A stretch of DNA of 64,000 bases from Flaviflagellibacter deserti. Lineage in GTDB: Bacteria; Pseudomonadota; Alphaproteobacteria; Rhizobiales; Methylopilaceae. The DNA lies in assembly GCF_042652085.1 (NCBI RefSeq), contig NZ_JBHSJF010000005.1, positions 124,001 through 188,000 of the forward strand. The letters run 5' to 3'. A program made the position numbers and the translations under genes. Below the pieces are notes generated by a model. It saw only the letters and a list, made by a program, of their open reading frames with translations. It had not been told where the DNA came from and did no database searches. This document shows, in pieces, positions 1 through 9,007 of the stretch. The stretch's first letter is position 1; each line of letters begins with the position of its first letter.

Positions 1-448
1 CGAGTTCGAGCCCCTCGCCCTCGGGCACGAAGAACTTCTCCAGATTGTATTCGACGCTGTAGTTGGCGCAGTGCTCGCCGGTGCAATTGTCGGTCCAGCG
101 GACGTTCTCGATCGTGCCGCGCAGCGCCATTCGGCCTTCGGGCATCGAATGGTGAAGCGCGACTGCCTTCCACTGGTCGCCCTCCCGCGCGAGTTCGACG
201 AAGATTGGGTCCTGATAGCTGAAGGCGTCATTGCCGCCGAGCTCGGCCGCCGCCAGCTGCGATTGCGGATAAGACAGCACGACATAATCGCCGCGCAGGA
301 AATCGCGCGGGTCGACTGGTAGGACGGACAGCCGGATTTCCTGCCCGTTCGTGATCAGCATCGCGCGGTTGGCGATCATGTATCCGAGCAAGGCGGCCTG
401 AACGACAAGGGCGAGCGCGAAGCCCCAAAGCGGAAGACGCCGGGTCAT
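1..448 (-). CDS. GDYXXLXY domain protein, C-terminus cut by window edge
   Basis: This leftward gene runs off the left end of the window; 149 residues are visible. Residues about 7-25 form one N-terminal membrane anchor, followed by an exported domain carrying GDYVVLSY at residues 53-60, the signature of the GDYXXLXY family (function unknown). The ATG at 446-448 overlaps the stop of the upstream DUF2157 gene in an ATGA, so the two are translationally coupled. DUF2157 and GDYXXLXY proteins are known to occur as neighbours, which supports the call. The function of the pair is not established. Confidence 0.85.
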   Translation of the reverse strand, partial: MTRRLPLWGFALALVVQAALLGYMIANRAMLITNGQEIRLSVLPVDPRDFLRGDYVVLSYPQSQLAAAELGGNDAFSYQDPIFVELAREGDQWKAVALHHSMPEGRMALRGTIENVRWTDNCTGEHCANYSVEYNLEKFFVPEGEGLEL

Positions 449-1755
449 GCCGCAACTCCTGCTGGGCGAAGTGTCAGCCGGCGGTCGAGCCGGACCATGA
501 CGACAGCCATAGCGATGAACAGCACGCCACCAATCAGGAATGCGATCGCCGTATCCATCAGGCTGCCGAGCGTGACGCTGTAGAGATACAGAACCTCGGC
601 GCAGAAGATGACCATGCCGAACTTGCTGTTGAGCGGGTGACCGGCATGGCCGAGCGACATCCACCACAGCGCGCCGGCCAGAACCAGGCTGCCGGTCGCG
701 AGACGGGGTGTGAGATCGCCTGTGTTGGGCTCATTCCAGAAGGCGAGTGCGAATGAAGCGCCGCCAACGAGGACCAGGGCGACCAGGTCGGCGAGACGAA
801 TGGTGCGCTTTTGATGGGCCCATGCGCCGAGACCGACGGCCGTGACCAGTACGGTCAGCAGCACCGGCAACCAGACGGACTGCGTGCCCTCCTCGTGCGT
901 GAGGAACAACGTTACCTGCGTCATCGCGAGGGCCAACAGCACGCCCGTGAATGACGGCATTTCGAGATCGCGACCGAGCGCAGCGAGACGCGGATGAGCA
1001 CGCGCCGTGCCAAGCACGAGACCACCGGCCCAGAAGGCGAGGCCCGAAAGGGTGAGAAGCGCGAAGCCCGCGCTCGCGGGCCAATTCGCCCGGACATCGA
1101 GCTGGTAGACCGACATCACCATCCAGACCGCCAGCGCCAACATGGCGCTACGACGTGCAAGCCGGCTGTCCGCCCATGTCGCCGTCGCGGCACCGAACAG
1201 AATGGCAACGAGACCGCCCCAATGGATCAGCACCCCGCTATCGATCACTTCCGAAGTCCAGTAGACGGCGCCGACCAGGAAAATGACGATCGCCGAGATC
1301 GATCGCGTCGCGAGGATCGCGACCGCCATGCCGACCAGCCAGAGCAGGATCGCATCGGAGAATTCGCCGGCCAGATGATAGGTCTGGCCGACAAGCGCGA
1401 TCGACGCCGCGAAGACGAAACCGGCAATCAGGACCGCAACGTCGGCGATCCAGATCATGTCGCGACGGCACAGTTCCGCGGCGGCGCCATATGCCAGTGC
1501 GAGTGCCAGCAGAAGAAGGCCGAAGCGTAAGACACGGGGCATGTAGTCCCAGTTCGCGCCGACGAATGCGAAAACGCCGAAACCGAGCAGGATTGCGCCC
1601 AGAAACGCGATCATGGTCGCCAGCGTGACGCTCATTCCCTTGCCGGAATTAACGGAAGAGAGAATGGCAGCGGCTCCGTCATCGCTGACCCAACCCTGTT
1701 CCCGCCAACGCGGAAGATCGTCCGCCAGCCTTTTGCGGTATTGCCCGTCCAGCAT
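445..1755 (-). CDS. DUF2157 multi-spanning membrane protein
   Basis: A 436-residue protein. The first 60 or so residues are soluble and charged (opening MLDGQYRKRLADDLPRWRE) and match the start of the DUF2157 domain; the rest is a run of roughly a dozen hydrophobic segments ending near residue 425. DUF2157 has no assigned biochemical role; a membrane-bound sensor or partner of the GDYXXLXY protein is inference. The stop overlaps the start of the GDYXXLXY gene by four bases. The antiporter gene ends only 10 bases upstream, so this may be the tail of a longer leftward transcript. Confidence 0.85.
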   Translation of the reverse strand: MLDGQYRKRLADDLPRWREQGWVSDDGAAAILSSVNSGKGMSVTLATMIAFLGAILLGFGVFAFVGANWDYMPRVLRFGLLLLALALAYGAAAELCRRDMIWIADVAVLIAGFVFAASIALVGQTYHLAGEFSDAILLWLVGMAVAILATRSISAIVIFLVGAVYWTSEVIDSGVLIHWGGLVAILFGAATATWADSRLARRSAMLALAVWMVMSVYQLDVRANWPASAGFALLTLSGLAFWAGGLVLGTARAHPRLAALGRDLEMPSFTGVLLALAMTQVTLFLTHEEGTQSVWLPVLLTVLVTAVGLGAWAHQKRTIRLADLVALVLVGGASFALAFWNEPNTGDLTPRLATGSLVLAGALWWMSLGHAGHPLNSKFGMVIFCAEVLYLYSVTLGSLMDTAIAFLIGGVLFIAMAVVMVRLDRRLTLRPAGVAA

Positions 1756-1765
1756 CTTCGTCCCC

Positions 1766-4246
1766 TCAGCCGGCAGCTTGCGGGGCCGCGACCTTGTTTT
1801 CCTTGAGGCGTTTCTTGGCGACGCTCTCGATGTGCGCGCCTACATCCGGGTGAGACGCGATGAATGAATTAAAGGTTCGAGCATCGAGACGAAGAAGCGA
1901 ACAATAAGCAATCGAGAAGACGTCGGCGGTGCGCGGTTCGTTGGTTAGTAGAGCGAGCTCGCCGAAGACATCGCCGGTGCCCAGACGGATCTGCCGGAAG
2001 CCGGCCCGCACCTCGACCGCGCCGGACGAGATGAAATAGGCCGCGTCACCGCGATCGCCCTTCCGGATCAGCATCTCGCCCGGCAGAGCGAAGACCGGCG
2101 TCATCAGCGAGCGCATCTCCTCGACCTGCTCATCATTGAACGACGAGAACAGCGGGAATCGTTTCACGAGTTCGCAGGTGTCGAGACCGAGATCGAGCGG
2201 CGGCCGGCGGTCGATCTTCTCACGCTGGGCCGCGATGCGAAGCTTCAGGTCGCGATGCAGTTCCGGGCCGATGATGCTCTGCTCGAACAGGCTTTCATAT
2301 TCGAGTTCCTCCCGTCGCAGCGCTGTCCTCAGGACGAAACTCCGTTTGAGCGCCTGCGAATATTCGGGGAACTGGAGATTCAGGCCGTCGAGAGCACGCT
2401 GGATCGCCTCCAGGCGTTCGGTCAGAAGCTCCTGCGCGCGCCGCGCGACTTCCGTACCGAGCACAGGTTCGATCGTGGCGTGGATGAAGGGGGTCAACTG
2501 CATCAGCACGATGCGGCTCGCGAGGATGATCTCGAACCGATCCGACAACAGACGCGAGAAATAGGTATCGACGCCGAGCCTGCGGTGGATGCCATGCGCA
2601 AGCTTCAGCCGGGTCGTCAGGCCCAGGCTCTTGCGAGCGGCCTCGGCATAACCGTGCTCGCCGCCGGTACGGGCGCGGTCGATCAGCCGGGCGCTGTTGG
2701 CGAGCATGTCCGAGACGATCGAAAACGAGATCGTCCGCTCGCGGAACTGTTCGAGGATCAGCTCCCGCTCCTGCCGTGCCAGGGTCACAAGGCCGAGTGA
2801 GATGCGATGCTCGCGGTCGAAGCCGGCGAAATCCTCTACCCGCTCCCGGGCTTCGGCCATGGCTCCGCTGATCTGCATTTCCGGCAGTTCGTAGAGGGAC
2901 GCCGATTTGGCGAGCTGGTCCTGCACGTTGAACTGCGCAACGCTCAGAACCTGCAGGCGCAATGCCTCGTCGAGCGGAGACAGGCGGTCCAGCCCGACCA
3001 GGCGCATCAGGATGTGCAGCGTCGTGCCCTGGATGAGCACTGTGAACAGGACGAAGCCGGTCGCGAGAACCGCGATGAAACGCTTCACTTCCAGGGACAC
3101 GTCCGGATTTTCCGTGATCGAAAGCGCCAGCGCCAAGGTTAGCGCGCCGCGCAGGCCACCCCACAAAATGACAACGCCGTACCGCCCGCCAATTGCGGTC
3201 GATAAACCGAACCTCGACATCAGCGGAAGGGCAACGAACAGGATGACCGCGCGCGCGACAAGCGCCGCCAGCACGAGCACCATCAGCAGACCGAGATCGG
3301 TCCAGGTCGCGCCGGCCAAGAGCTTGGGGATCAGCACCGAAGCCAGGACGAAGACGAGCGAGGTCGCCCAATAGTCCAGCTGCTCGGCGATGGCGTGGAA
3401 CTGTCCCCAGCCGACCGGCGAGGCGTAAGCGGGTCCGAACAGATTGAATGTGATGCCGACGCTGACGACCGCGACCACGCCCGACACATGCAGCATATGC
3501 TCGGCGAAGATGAATGCGAGGTAGGGCGCGGCGAGGAGGAGCGACACCTGCGCCATCGGCCGGTCACTGACGAGCGCCGTCAATACGCAGACGACGCGCC
3601 CGACGAGATAGCCGAACACCGCCCCGCCACCACCGAGAAGGAAGAAGGTGGTCACCGTGCCGCCGATATTGACCGGCTGCGGTTCGAGCACGTAGCCGAG
3701 GAACAGGACGAACAGCGTGATCGCCGCTGCGTCGTTGAACAGGGCTTCGCCTTCCAGGATGCGGCCGAGGCGCGACGGCGCGCCGATATCACGGAAGATG
3801 CCGATGACGGCAACCGGGTCCGTCGTGGCGACCACCGCGCCGAGCAACAGGCACGCCATCAGCGAGAAACCCGAAATCCAGTGAACGACGCCGCCGATGA
3901 AGAAGGTAGCCACGATCACCGCCACCACGGACAGCACCAGGACTGGACCCGCATCCTCGGCGATCTGGCGCACGTCGATGTTCACCGCAGACTGGAAAAC
4001 GAGGATCGGCAGGAACACGAAGATGAAGACGGAAGACGCGACCGGCGGGTTGACGATGAGCTGGACGACGCCGTTCGGATCGAACGCGTAATAGTGCTGA
4101 AGAACCAGCGAGACCACGCCGATGCCGATGCCCAGCAGAGCGAAGGCGACGCTCGTCGGTACACGCAGCCGAGCCGCGATCGGCTCGACCATGCTGACCA
4201 TGGTCAAGAGGCCGGCGACAATCAGAACGACCGCAGGAACGAGCAT
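1766..4246 (-). CDS. CPA1-type Na+/H+ antiporter with C-terminal cyclic-nucleotide-binding domain
   Basis: About 826 residues. The N-terminal half (to about residue 400) has 11-13 hydrophobic helices with typical sodium/proton exchanger stretches, such as FNDAAAITLFV and ATTDPVAVIG, which hold the acidic residues used in ion exchange. A helical linker follows, and then a cyclic-nucleotide-binding domain with FGELALLTNEPRTADV, the phosphate-binding cassette of cNMP-binding (Crp-like) domains. I chose the ATG at 4246 (MLVPAVVLIV) because the longer reading starts inside the upstream gene. The gene sits two genes downstream of an adenylate cyclase in the same direction, so cAMP gating is a reasonable inference. 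Plant SOS1-like exchangers have a comparable architecture. Confidence 0.9.
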   Translation of the reverse strand: MLVPAVVLIVAGLLTMVSMVEPIAARLRVPTSVAFALLGIGIGVVSLVLQHYYAFDPNGVVQLIVNPPVASSVFIFVFLPILVFQSAVNIDVRQIAEDAGPVLVLSVVAVIVATFFIGGVVHWISGFSLMACLLLGAVVATTDPVAVIGIFRDIGAPSRLGRILEGEALFNDAAAITLFVLFLGYVLEPQPVNIGGTVTTFFLLGGGGAVFGYLVGRVVCVLTALVSDRPMAQVSLLLAAPYLAFIFAEHMLHVSGVVAVVSVGITFNLFGPAYASPVGWGQFHAIAEQLDYWATSLVFVLASVLIPKLLAGATWTDLGLLMVLVLAALVARAVILFVALPLMSRFGLSTAIGGRYGVVILWGGLRGALTLALALSITENPDVSLEVKRFIAVLATGFVLFTVLIQGTTLHILMRLVGLDRLSPLDEALRLQVLSVAQFNVQDQLAKSASLYELPEMQISGAMAEARERVEDFAGFDREHRISLGLVTLARQERELILEQFRERTISFSIVSDMLANSARLIDRARTGGEHGYAEAARKSLGLTTRLKLAHGIHRRLGVDTYFSRLLSDRFEIILASRIVLMQLTPFIHATIEPVLGTEVARRAQELLTERLEAIQRALDGLNLQFPEYSQALKRSFVLRTALRREELEYESLFEQSIIGPELHRDLKLRIAAQREKIDRRPPLDLGLDTCELVKRFPLFSSFNDEQVEEMRSLMTPVFALPGEMLIRKGDRGDAAYFISSGAVEVRAGFRQIRLGTGDVFGELALLTNEPRTADVFSIAYCSLLRLDARTFNSFIASHPDVGAHIESVAKKRLKENKVAAPQAAG

Positions 4247-4268
4247 GATGTTTCCGACCGAATGGGAG

Positions 4269-5132
4269 TCAGGGGCCGGGCGCGCTCCCTGCCAGTGCCG
4301 AAAGCTTGGCACGGGCATCGAGCGTAACCGTCATCGCCTCGCGAGCGAAGAATGCATTGGGAAACCGATCCTGCAAAGTCCGTTCCATCTCCAAGAGACG
4401 CTCATCGTCATATTCGGGCGCGTGATGGAAGCAGGCGAGCCGCTCGACTCCGGCCGAACTGGCGAGGTCCGCACCGACCGCCCAGGTCGAATGCCCCCAC
4501 CCTTTGAAGCGCGGATAGTCCGGCACGTCCCAGGTTGCGTCGTAGACGAGGAGGCCCGCGCCCTGGCAGAACGCCACGAGCATCGGATCTGACCGGTCGG
4601 AAGCGTGCTCGACATCGGTCAGGAAGACGGCGGACTGGCCTCCGGAATCGAAGCGGTAACCGGTCGCGCCGCCCGGATGATTGAGCGGACATGTGCTGAC
4701 CGCCACGCCGCCGAATTGCAGGACTTCGCCGGCATTGAATCCGATGAACCGTACCTTGGCCGGGAGATCGTCGAACGTCAGCGGAAACAGCGGCGGCGAA
4801 AACAGGTTTCGCAATGCGGCTTCGGCGGTCGCGCCGTCGAGATTGCCGCAATAGAGGTTGACGGTCGCGCCCTCGACGAACAGCGGCGCGAACGACATTA
4901 GCCCAACAACGTGATCGTGGTGCAGATGCGTGAACAGCACGTCAAAATGTTCGCCGCGCGCAGGGTTCGGATCGAGATTGTCGCTCAACGGCAGAATGCC
5001 CGTGCCGGCGTCAATGATGAAACGCCGCCCGGCCACGAGAACCTCGATGCAGGCCGTGTTCCCGCCGAACATCTGCGTCTTCTGTCCCGGAACCGCGATC
5101 GACCCGCGAACGCCCCAGAAGCGGACGCTCAT
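4269..5132 (-). CDS. Metallo-beta-lactamase-fold hydrolase (COG1235/PhnP-like)
   Basis: A 287-residue protein from the ATG at 5132; the frame is open further upstream, but the family start MSVRFWGVRGSIAVPG fits here. The metal ligands are clear: THLHHDH at residues 68-74, then LNHPGG, the aspartate of FLTDVEH and a late FHHAPE. The GVRGS opening is typical of a branch of MBL hydrolases related to PhnP and RNase Z; some relatives are annotated as cyclic-nucleotide phosphodiesterases. Its place between an adenylate cyclase and an antiporter with a cNMP domain makes a cAMP-degrading role attractive, but that is inference from position. Other phosphodiester substrates are equally possible. Confidence 0.8.
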   Translation of the reverse strand: MSVRFWGVRGSIAVPGQKTQMFGGNTACIEVLVAGRRFIIDAGTGILPLSDNLDPNPARGEHFDVLFTHLHHDHVVGLMSFAPLFVEGATVNLYCGNLDGATAEAALRNLFSPPLFPLTFDDLPAKVRFIGFNAGEVLQFGGVAVSTCPLNHPGGATGYRFDSGGQSAVFLTDVEHASDRSDPMLVAFCQGAGLLVYDATWDVPDYPRFKGWGHSTWAVGADLASSAGVERLACFHHAPEYDDERLLEMERTLQDRFPNAFFAREAMTVTLDARAKLSALAGSAPGP

Positions 5133-5233
5133 GCCGCGCGAAGTGTCAGTGCTGCCGTTTGTCAAACGCGTAGCCCACCCAATCGAAACTGATTCCTTGT
5201 ACGCGGATCGTGGCGGCGAAATAGAGGCCGCCG

Positions 5234-7450
5234 CTACTTGTGCGCAAATTCCGTCACGCCATCCCATTCCGCGGGCGGCTGCTCGACGCCGAATTTCCGG
5301 CTGACCTCGACATAGTAGTCGTAGAGACGCGACAGGCCGTCGAATCGCGATTTCGAGAGCATGGCCGCACGCTCGGCCGCTTCGGCGAAACGACGCGAGC
5401 GGAAGGCATCGATCATCGCCGCATGGTCCGTGGCGTGCCGACGAAACTCCTCGGCATTGGCCACGGTCGCGTCTCCGACGAGCGTGAAGATGCGCACGGC
5501 CTCCGTCTTACCCTTCACGCGGACGGCATCGACCTCGAGCCATGCGAAGTCCGGCGCGGCTTCCCGTGTCGGCCGCGAGGCGAGGATCTCGACGCCGTAG
5601 GTCTTGCTCGCGCCCTCGAGACGAGAGGACAGATTCACATCGTCACCGAACGCCGAATAGTCGAAACGGCGCACTGAACCAAAATTGCCAACGGAGCAAC
5701 TGCCTGTCGCAAGTCCGATACCGAAACGAACCTGCTTGTGAGCGCGTCCCGATACGTCGGCTTCCGCTTTCCAGCGCGCATTGAGCGCCGCGAGCGCGAT
5801 GATCATGTCGAGCGATGCGCGCGCCGCGTTCGACGCGTGGTCCGGGTCGTCCAGCGGCGCGTTCCAGAAGGCCATGATCGCGTCGCCGATATATTTGTCG
5901 AGCGTCGCCTTGTGATCGAGACAGACCTCGCTGAGCGCCGTCAGATAGGTGTTCATGAATGTCGTCAGTGCGACGGCATCCATACCTTCCGAGATCGCGG
6001 TGAAACCGCGGATGTCGCAGAACATGATGGTTATGGTCCGCGTCTCGCCTCCGAGGACCAGGCGCTCCGGATCCTTGGTCAGCTGCTCGACGACGGCCGG
6101 CGCCACGAAGCGTCCGAATGCCTCTCGCACCCAGCGCTTCTGCTTCTGTTCGGCGCGGTAGAGCGACAGTACGCCCGACAGGTAAACCGCGGCGACCGTG
6201 ATCGTCGGAAACAACGGATCGAGCAGGACGCCGTTGTGCGAGAACGCGTACCAGCTGCCGCCGATCACGGTCGCGATCGCGGCGAGGCCGAGCACAGCCG
6301 TTCCGGCCGCCTCGATACGCGGCAGCAAGATCGCGATCGCAAGGCCCGCCAATGCCGCGATCAGAAGCTCGAGCCCCACCGCCCAATCGGCGCGAATCAG
6401 GGAATAACCCTCGACGATATGCTCGATCAGTTGCGCGTGGACCTCGACACCGGGCACCGAAGCATCGACGGGCGTCGCACGCTGATCGAGCAGCCCCGCC
6501 GCGCTCGTGCCGATGAGTATGATGCGCCCCTGGATCTCGTTTGAATCGACGGAGCCGTCGAACAGCTTCCAAGCCGGTACGAAACGCGCGCCCTCGGTGT
6601 GGGAGAATCTGACGCGAATTTCGCCGCGCGGGTCGGTCGCGATTTCCTGCGCTCCGACCTTGATCGCGTTGATGCCGGTCCGGGCCCCGAACGTCGTCTG
6701 CCCGCTCGCATTCGACGCCCGGATCAGGAACGTCGATGCCGATTGCGCCACACGCAGCGATTCAAGCGCGAGACCGGGAACGATTTGGTTGCGCACCCGC
6801 AGCACAAGCGGCACGCGCCGAACCGTCTGATCGCGATCGGGCAACCAGTTCAGCGCGCCGATGCCGGCGGCTTTCTCGACCAGACCCGGCAAAGGCAAAA
6901 CAGCGCTTGAGAAGTGCGGAATAAAGGCCAGCGGATCGTCGCCCGCGCTCGCAATGCCGAACTTGACCGGATAGGTGACCTCCGCCGTTCCTCCGGTCAG
7001 AATGCTTCCGAGCACGACCGGCGCGGTGCCGATCTCGTCCGCGAAGGTCTGGTCGTTTCCCGGAGTGGAGGCCAGTTCGCGCTGGATCAGGCTTTTGCCA
7101 GGCGTCTCCGGCAACAGCGGCAAGACGTTCTCCGGACTGGTCCGGTCCGCCTCCGAGAACACCATATCGAAACCGATTGCGGCGACGCCCATCTGCCCGA
7201 GGCGCTGCACGAGTTCGCCCAGTCGCGGTCGCGGCCATGGCCATTGGCCAATCCTTCGGAGCGATTCATCATCGATATCGACGATCCGGACCGGCGTCTG
7301 CGGATTCCACGGCCGAGGCGACACCCGCTGGTAGGAATCGAAGATCAGGTTGCGGACGTCATCCAGCCGCGACGCCTGCGAAAGCCCCAGTGCAAGGATG
7401 GCGAAAAGCGGGACCAGAACCGCTGCCAGATAGGACCAGCGTCCGAGCAT
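5234..7450 (-). CDS. CHASE2-domain class III adenylate cyclase
   Basis: A 738-residue membrane protein. An N-terminal helix (residues about 5-25) leads into a periplasmic CHASE2 sensor (about 30-340), followed by three closely spaced helices (about 355-430) and a class III cyclase domain (about 465-650). Catalytic residues are all present: metal-binding D479 (FCDIRGF) and D523 (YIGDAIMAFW), adenine-specifying K519 and D597 (RRFDYSAFGDD), and N606/R610 for the transition state. The K/D pair points to ATP rather than GTP. It is divergent from the DUF560/FecR genes with 197 bases between start codons, and upstream of the MBL hydrolase and cNMP-antiporter. Likely a sensor of an envelope signal that makes cAMP. 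Confidence 0.93.
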   Translation of the reverse strand: MLGRWSYLAAVLVPLFAILALGLSQASRLDDVRNLIFDSYQRVSPRPWNPQTPVRIVDIDDESLRRIGQWPWPRPRLGELVQRLGQMGVAAIGFDMVFSEADRTSPENVLPLLPETPGKSLIQRELASTPGNDQTFADEIGTAPVVLGSILTGGTAEVTYPVKFGIASAGDDPLAFIPHFSSAVLPLPGLVEKAAGIGALNWLPDRDQTVRRVPLVLRVRNQIVPGLALESLRVAQSASTFLIRASNASGQTTFGARTGINAIKVGAQEIATDPRGEIRVRFSHTEGARFVPAWKLFDGSVDSNEIQGRIILIGTSAAGLLDQRATPVDASVPGVEVHAQLIEHIVEGYSLIRADWAVGLELLIAALAGLAIAILLPRIEAAGTAVLGLAAIATVIGGSWYAFSHNGVLLDPLFPTITVAAVYLSGVLSLYRAEQKQKRWVREAFGRFVAPAVVEQLTKDPERLVLGGETRTITIMFCDIRGFTAISEGMDAVALTTFMNTYLTALSEVCLDHKATLDKYIGDAIMAFWNAPLDDPDHASNAARASLDMIIALAALNARWKAEADVSGRAHKQVRFGIGLATGSCSVGNFGSVRRFDYSAFGDDVNLSSRLEGASKTYGVEILASRPTREAAPDFAWLEVDAVRVKGKTEAVRIFTLVGDATVANAEEFRRHATDHAAMIDAFRSRRFAEAAERAAMLSKSRFDGLSRLYDYYVEVSRKFGVEQPPAEWDGVTEFAHK

Positions 7451-7647
7451 TCAGCGGCCCTTCGAGTGCGACCGGAAACCAAAGCCGGCAGCCGGTTTAG
7501 CCTCCGATGTGTCACACGTAAACCACCGTGCCGGGCTCACAATCCAGAGTCACCGTCCCGATACATGGAATCTTGTTGCGTGTGCAATTGAGCCGCACTA
7601 GGAGGGTTTCGGGGCGCTGGCAAGTTTGCCGAAACTTGGGAGCGATT

Positions 7648-8997
7648 ATGGCTGAGAAACCGGGCATGCGGGTTGCGCTGCTCGCGGTCACCCTTGCGTG
7701 CGGCCTCGTGGATGGTGCTGCCGCACAAGGGGCCGCTCAGGCCCAAAGCCGCGAGGCCATTTTTGCGCAGATGCTGCGCGATCCTGGCAATGTCACCCTC
7801 GCTCTGCGCTACGCGAAACTGAGCAACGACGAAGGCGATCTCGAAGCCGCAATCGGCGCGCTCGAGCGCATCCTGTTCTATAATCCGAGCGAACCGAACG
7901 CTCGTCTCTATCTCGGCCTGCTCTACGCCAAGCTCGGCTCGAACGACATGGCGCGTGGCTATTTCGAGTCGGTACTTCAGCATCCCGCAACGCCCGAGCC
8001 GATCCGTGCTCGCGCCGAGGCGCTGCTCGCCAAGGCGAACGAGCGGCTGAGCCCGCATCAGTGGAACAACTACATCCGCACCGGCGTCCGCTACCAAAGC
8101 AATGGAAACGACGAGCCAGACGGCGAATATCAGGTGTTCGACCCGATCAACGGCCTGACGACGGTTGAGGGCAATCCAACAGACGACTGGAACGCTTATG
8201 TCCAGACCGGCACGTTCTACAGCTATGATTTCGGCAATCAGCGCGGCGATCGCTTCGAAGCTAGCCTGACGACCTATAATACCCGCAACGCCCGCTTCGA
8301 CGACTTCAACTACAACATGGCCGAGGTCACGGCCGGCATCCGGTTCGGCCTGCCGATGGAGAACGGCATGGCATCGGTGAAGCCTTACGTCATCGGCACC
8401 GCCGCTTTGCTCGACGACCAGGAGTATTTCCATGGCGGCGGCGGCGGCCTCGTCTTTGACATCCCGGTCGGCAAGATCGTCGTCTCGCCGTTCGCCGAAG
8501 CCGTCTGGCGCGAATACGAGAACAACGACGAGATCAACATCATCGGCGGATCGCAGTTCGAGGACCGTAATGGCGTGACCACGACGGCCGGCTTCCGTCT
8601 CGCGACAAGCACCTACGCCGCCTACCGCTTCAATGCCCGCCTCGCCTACGAAACACGTGATGCCGACCAGGACTATGAGGGTTTCGAGCGCTTCCTGGCC
8701 GAGATCCAGTTCCCATTCGACGTGAACATCAAAGGTCACCAGCTTCTGATCACGCCGCTCTTCGGCGTCCGTTATACGAACTACGACGCACCCGATCCGA
8801 CCGTTCAGGACGTCGATGGCATTGACGACGTGACGCGCGAGGATCTCGAATTCCGGGTCGGCCTTGCCGCCGATTACGCGATCAACGACTGGGCCGGCGT
8901 CGGAGCGCAAGTGTTGTACCGCACGACGGATTCGAACCTCAATGCATACGAAACCGACAACTGGACGATCTCGTTCGGTCCCAATTTCCGGTTCTGA
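7648..8997 (+). CDS. DUF560/surface lipoprotein assembly modifier-like outer-membrane protein with N-terminal TPR
   Basis: The ATG at 7648 has a GGGAG five bases upstream and gives 449 residues; a second ATG at 7666 is possible. A signal peptide is visible (MRVALLAVTLACGLVDGAAA). Residues about 25-130 are TPR-like helices, and the rest alternates in the way of a transmembrane beta-barrel, with the last strand ending FGPNFRF, a typical outer-membrane C-terminal phenylalanine. The layout (TPR plus DUF560 barrel) is that of Slam-type translocons that move proteins to the cell surface. The FecR protein 10 bases downstream is the obvious candidate partner or client. Substrate unknown. Confidence 0.8.
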   Translation: MAEKPGMRVALLAVTLACGLVDGAAAQGAAQAQSREAIFAQMLRDPGNVTLALRYAKLSNDEGDLEAAIGALERILFYNPSEPNARLYLGLLYAKLGSNDMARGYFESVLQHPATPEPIRARAEALLAKANERLSPHQWNNYIRTGVRYQSNGNDEPDGEYQVFDPINGLTTVEGNPTDDWNAYVQTGTFYSYDFGNQRGDRFEASLTTYNTRNARFDDFNYNMAEVTAGIRFGLPMENGMASVKPYVIGTAALLDDQEYFHGGGGGLVFDIPVGKIVVSPFAEAVWREYENNDEINIIGGSQFEDRNGVTTTAGFRLATSTYAAYRFNARLAYETRDADQDYEGFERFLAEIQFPFDVNIKGHQLLITPLFGVRYTNYDAPDPTVQDVDGIDDVTREDLEFRVGLAADYAINDWAGVGAQVLYRTTDSNLNAYETDNWTISFGPNFRF

Positions 8998-9007
8998 GGA
9001 GTAGACG

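Noticed and set aside
7500..7520. Crp-like site (GTGTCACAC) in front of the cyclase and DUF560 genes
   Set aside because: The half-sites are not spaced as TGTGA-N6-TCACA; the short palindrome alone is too weak.
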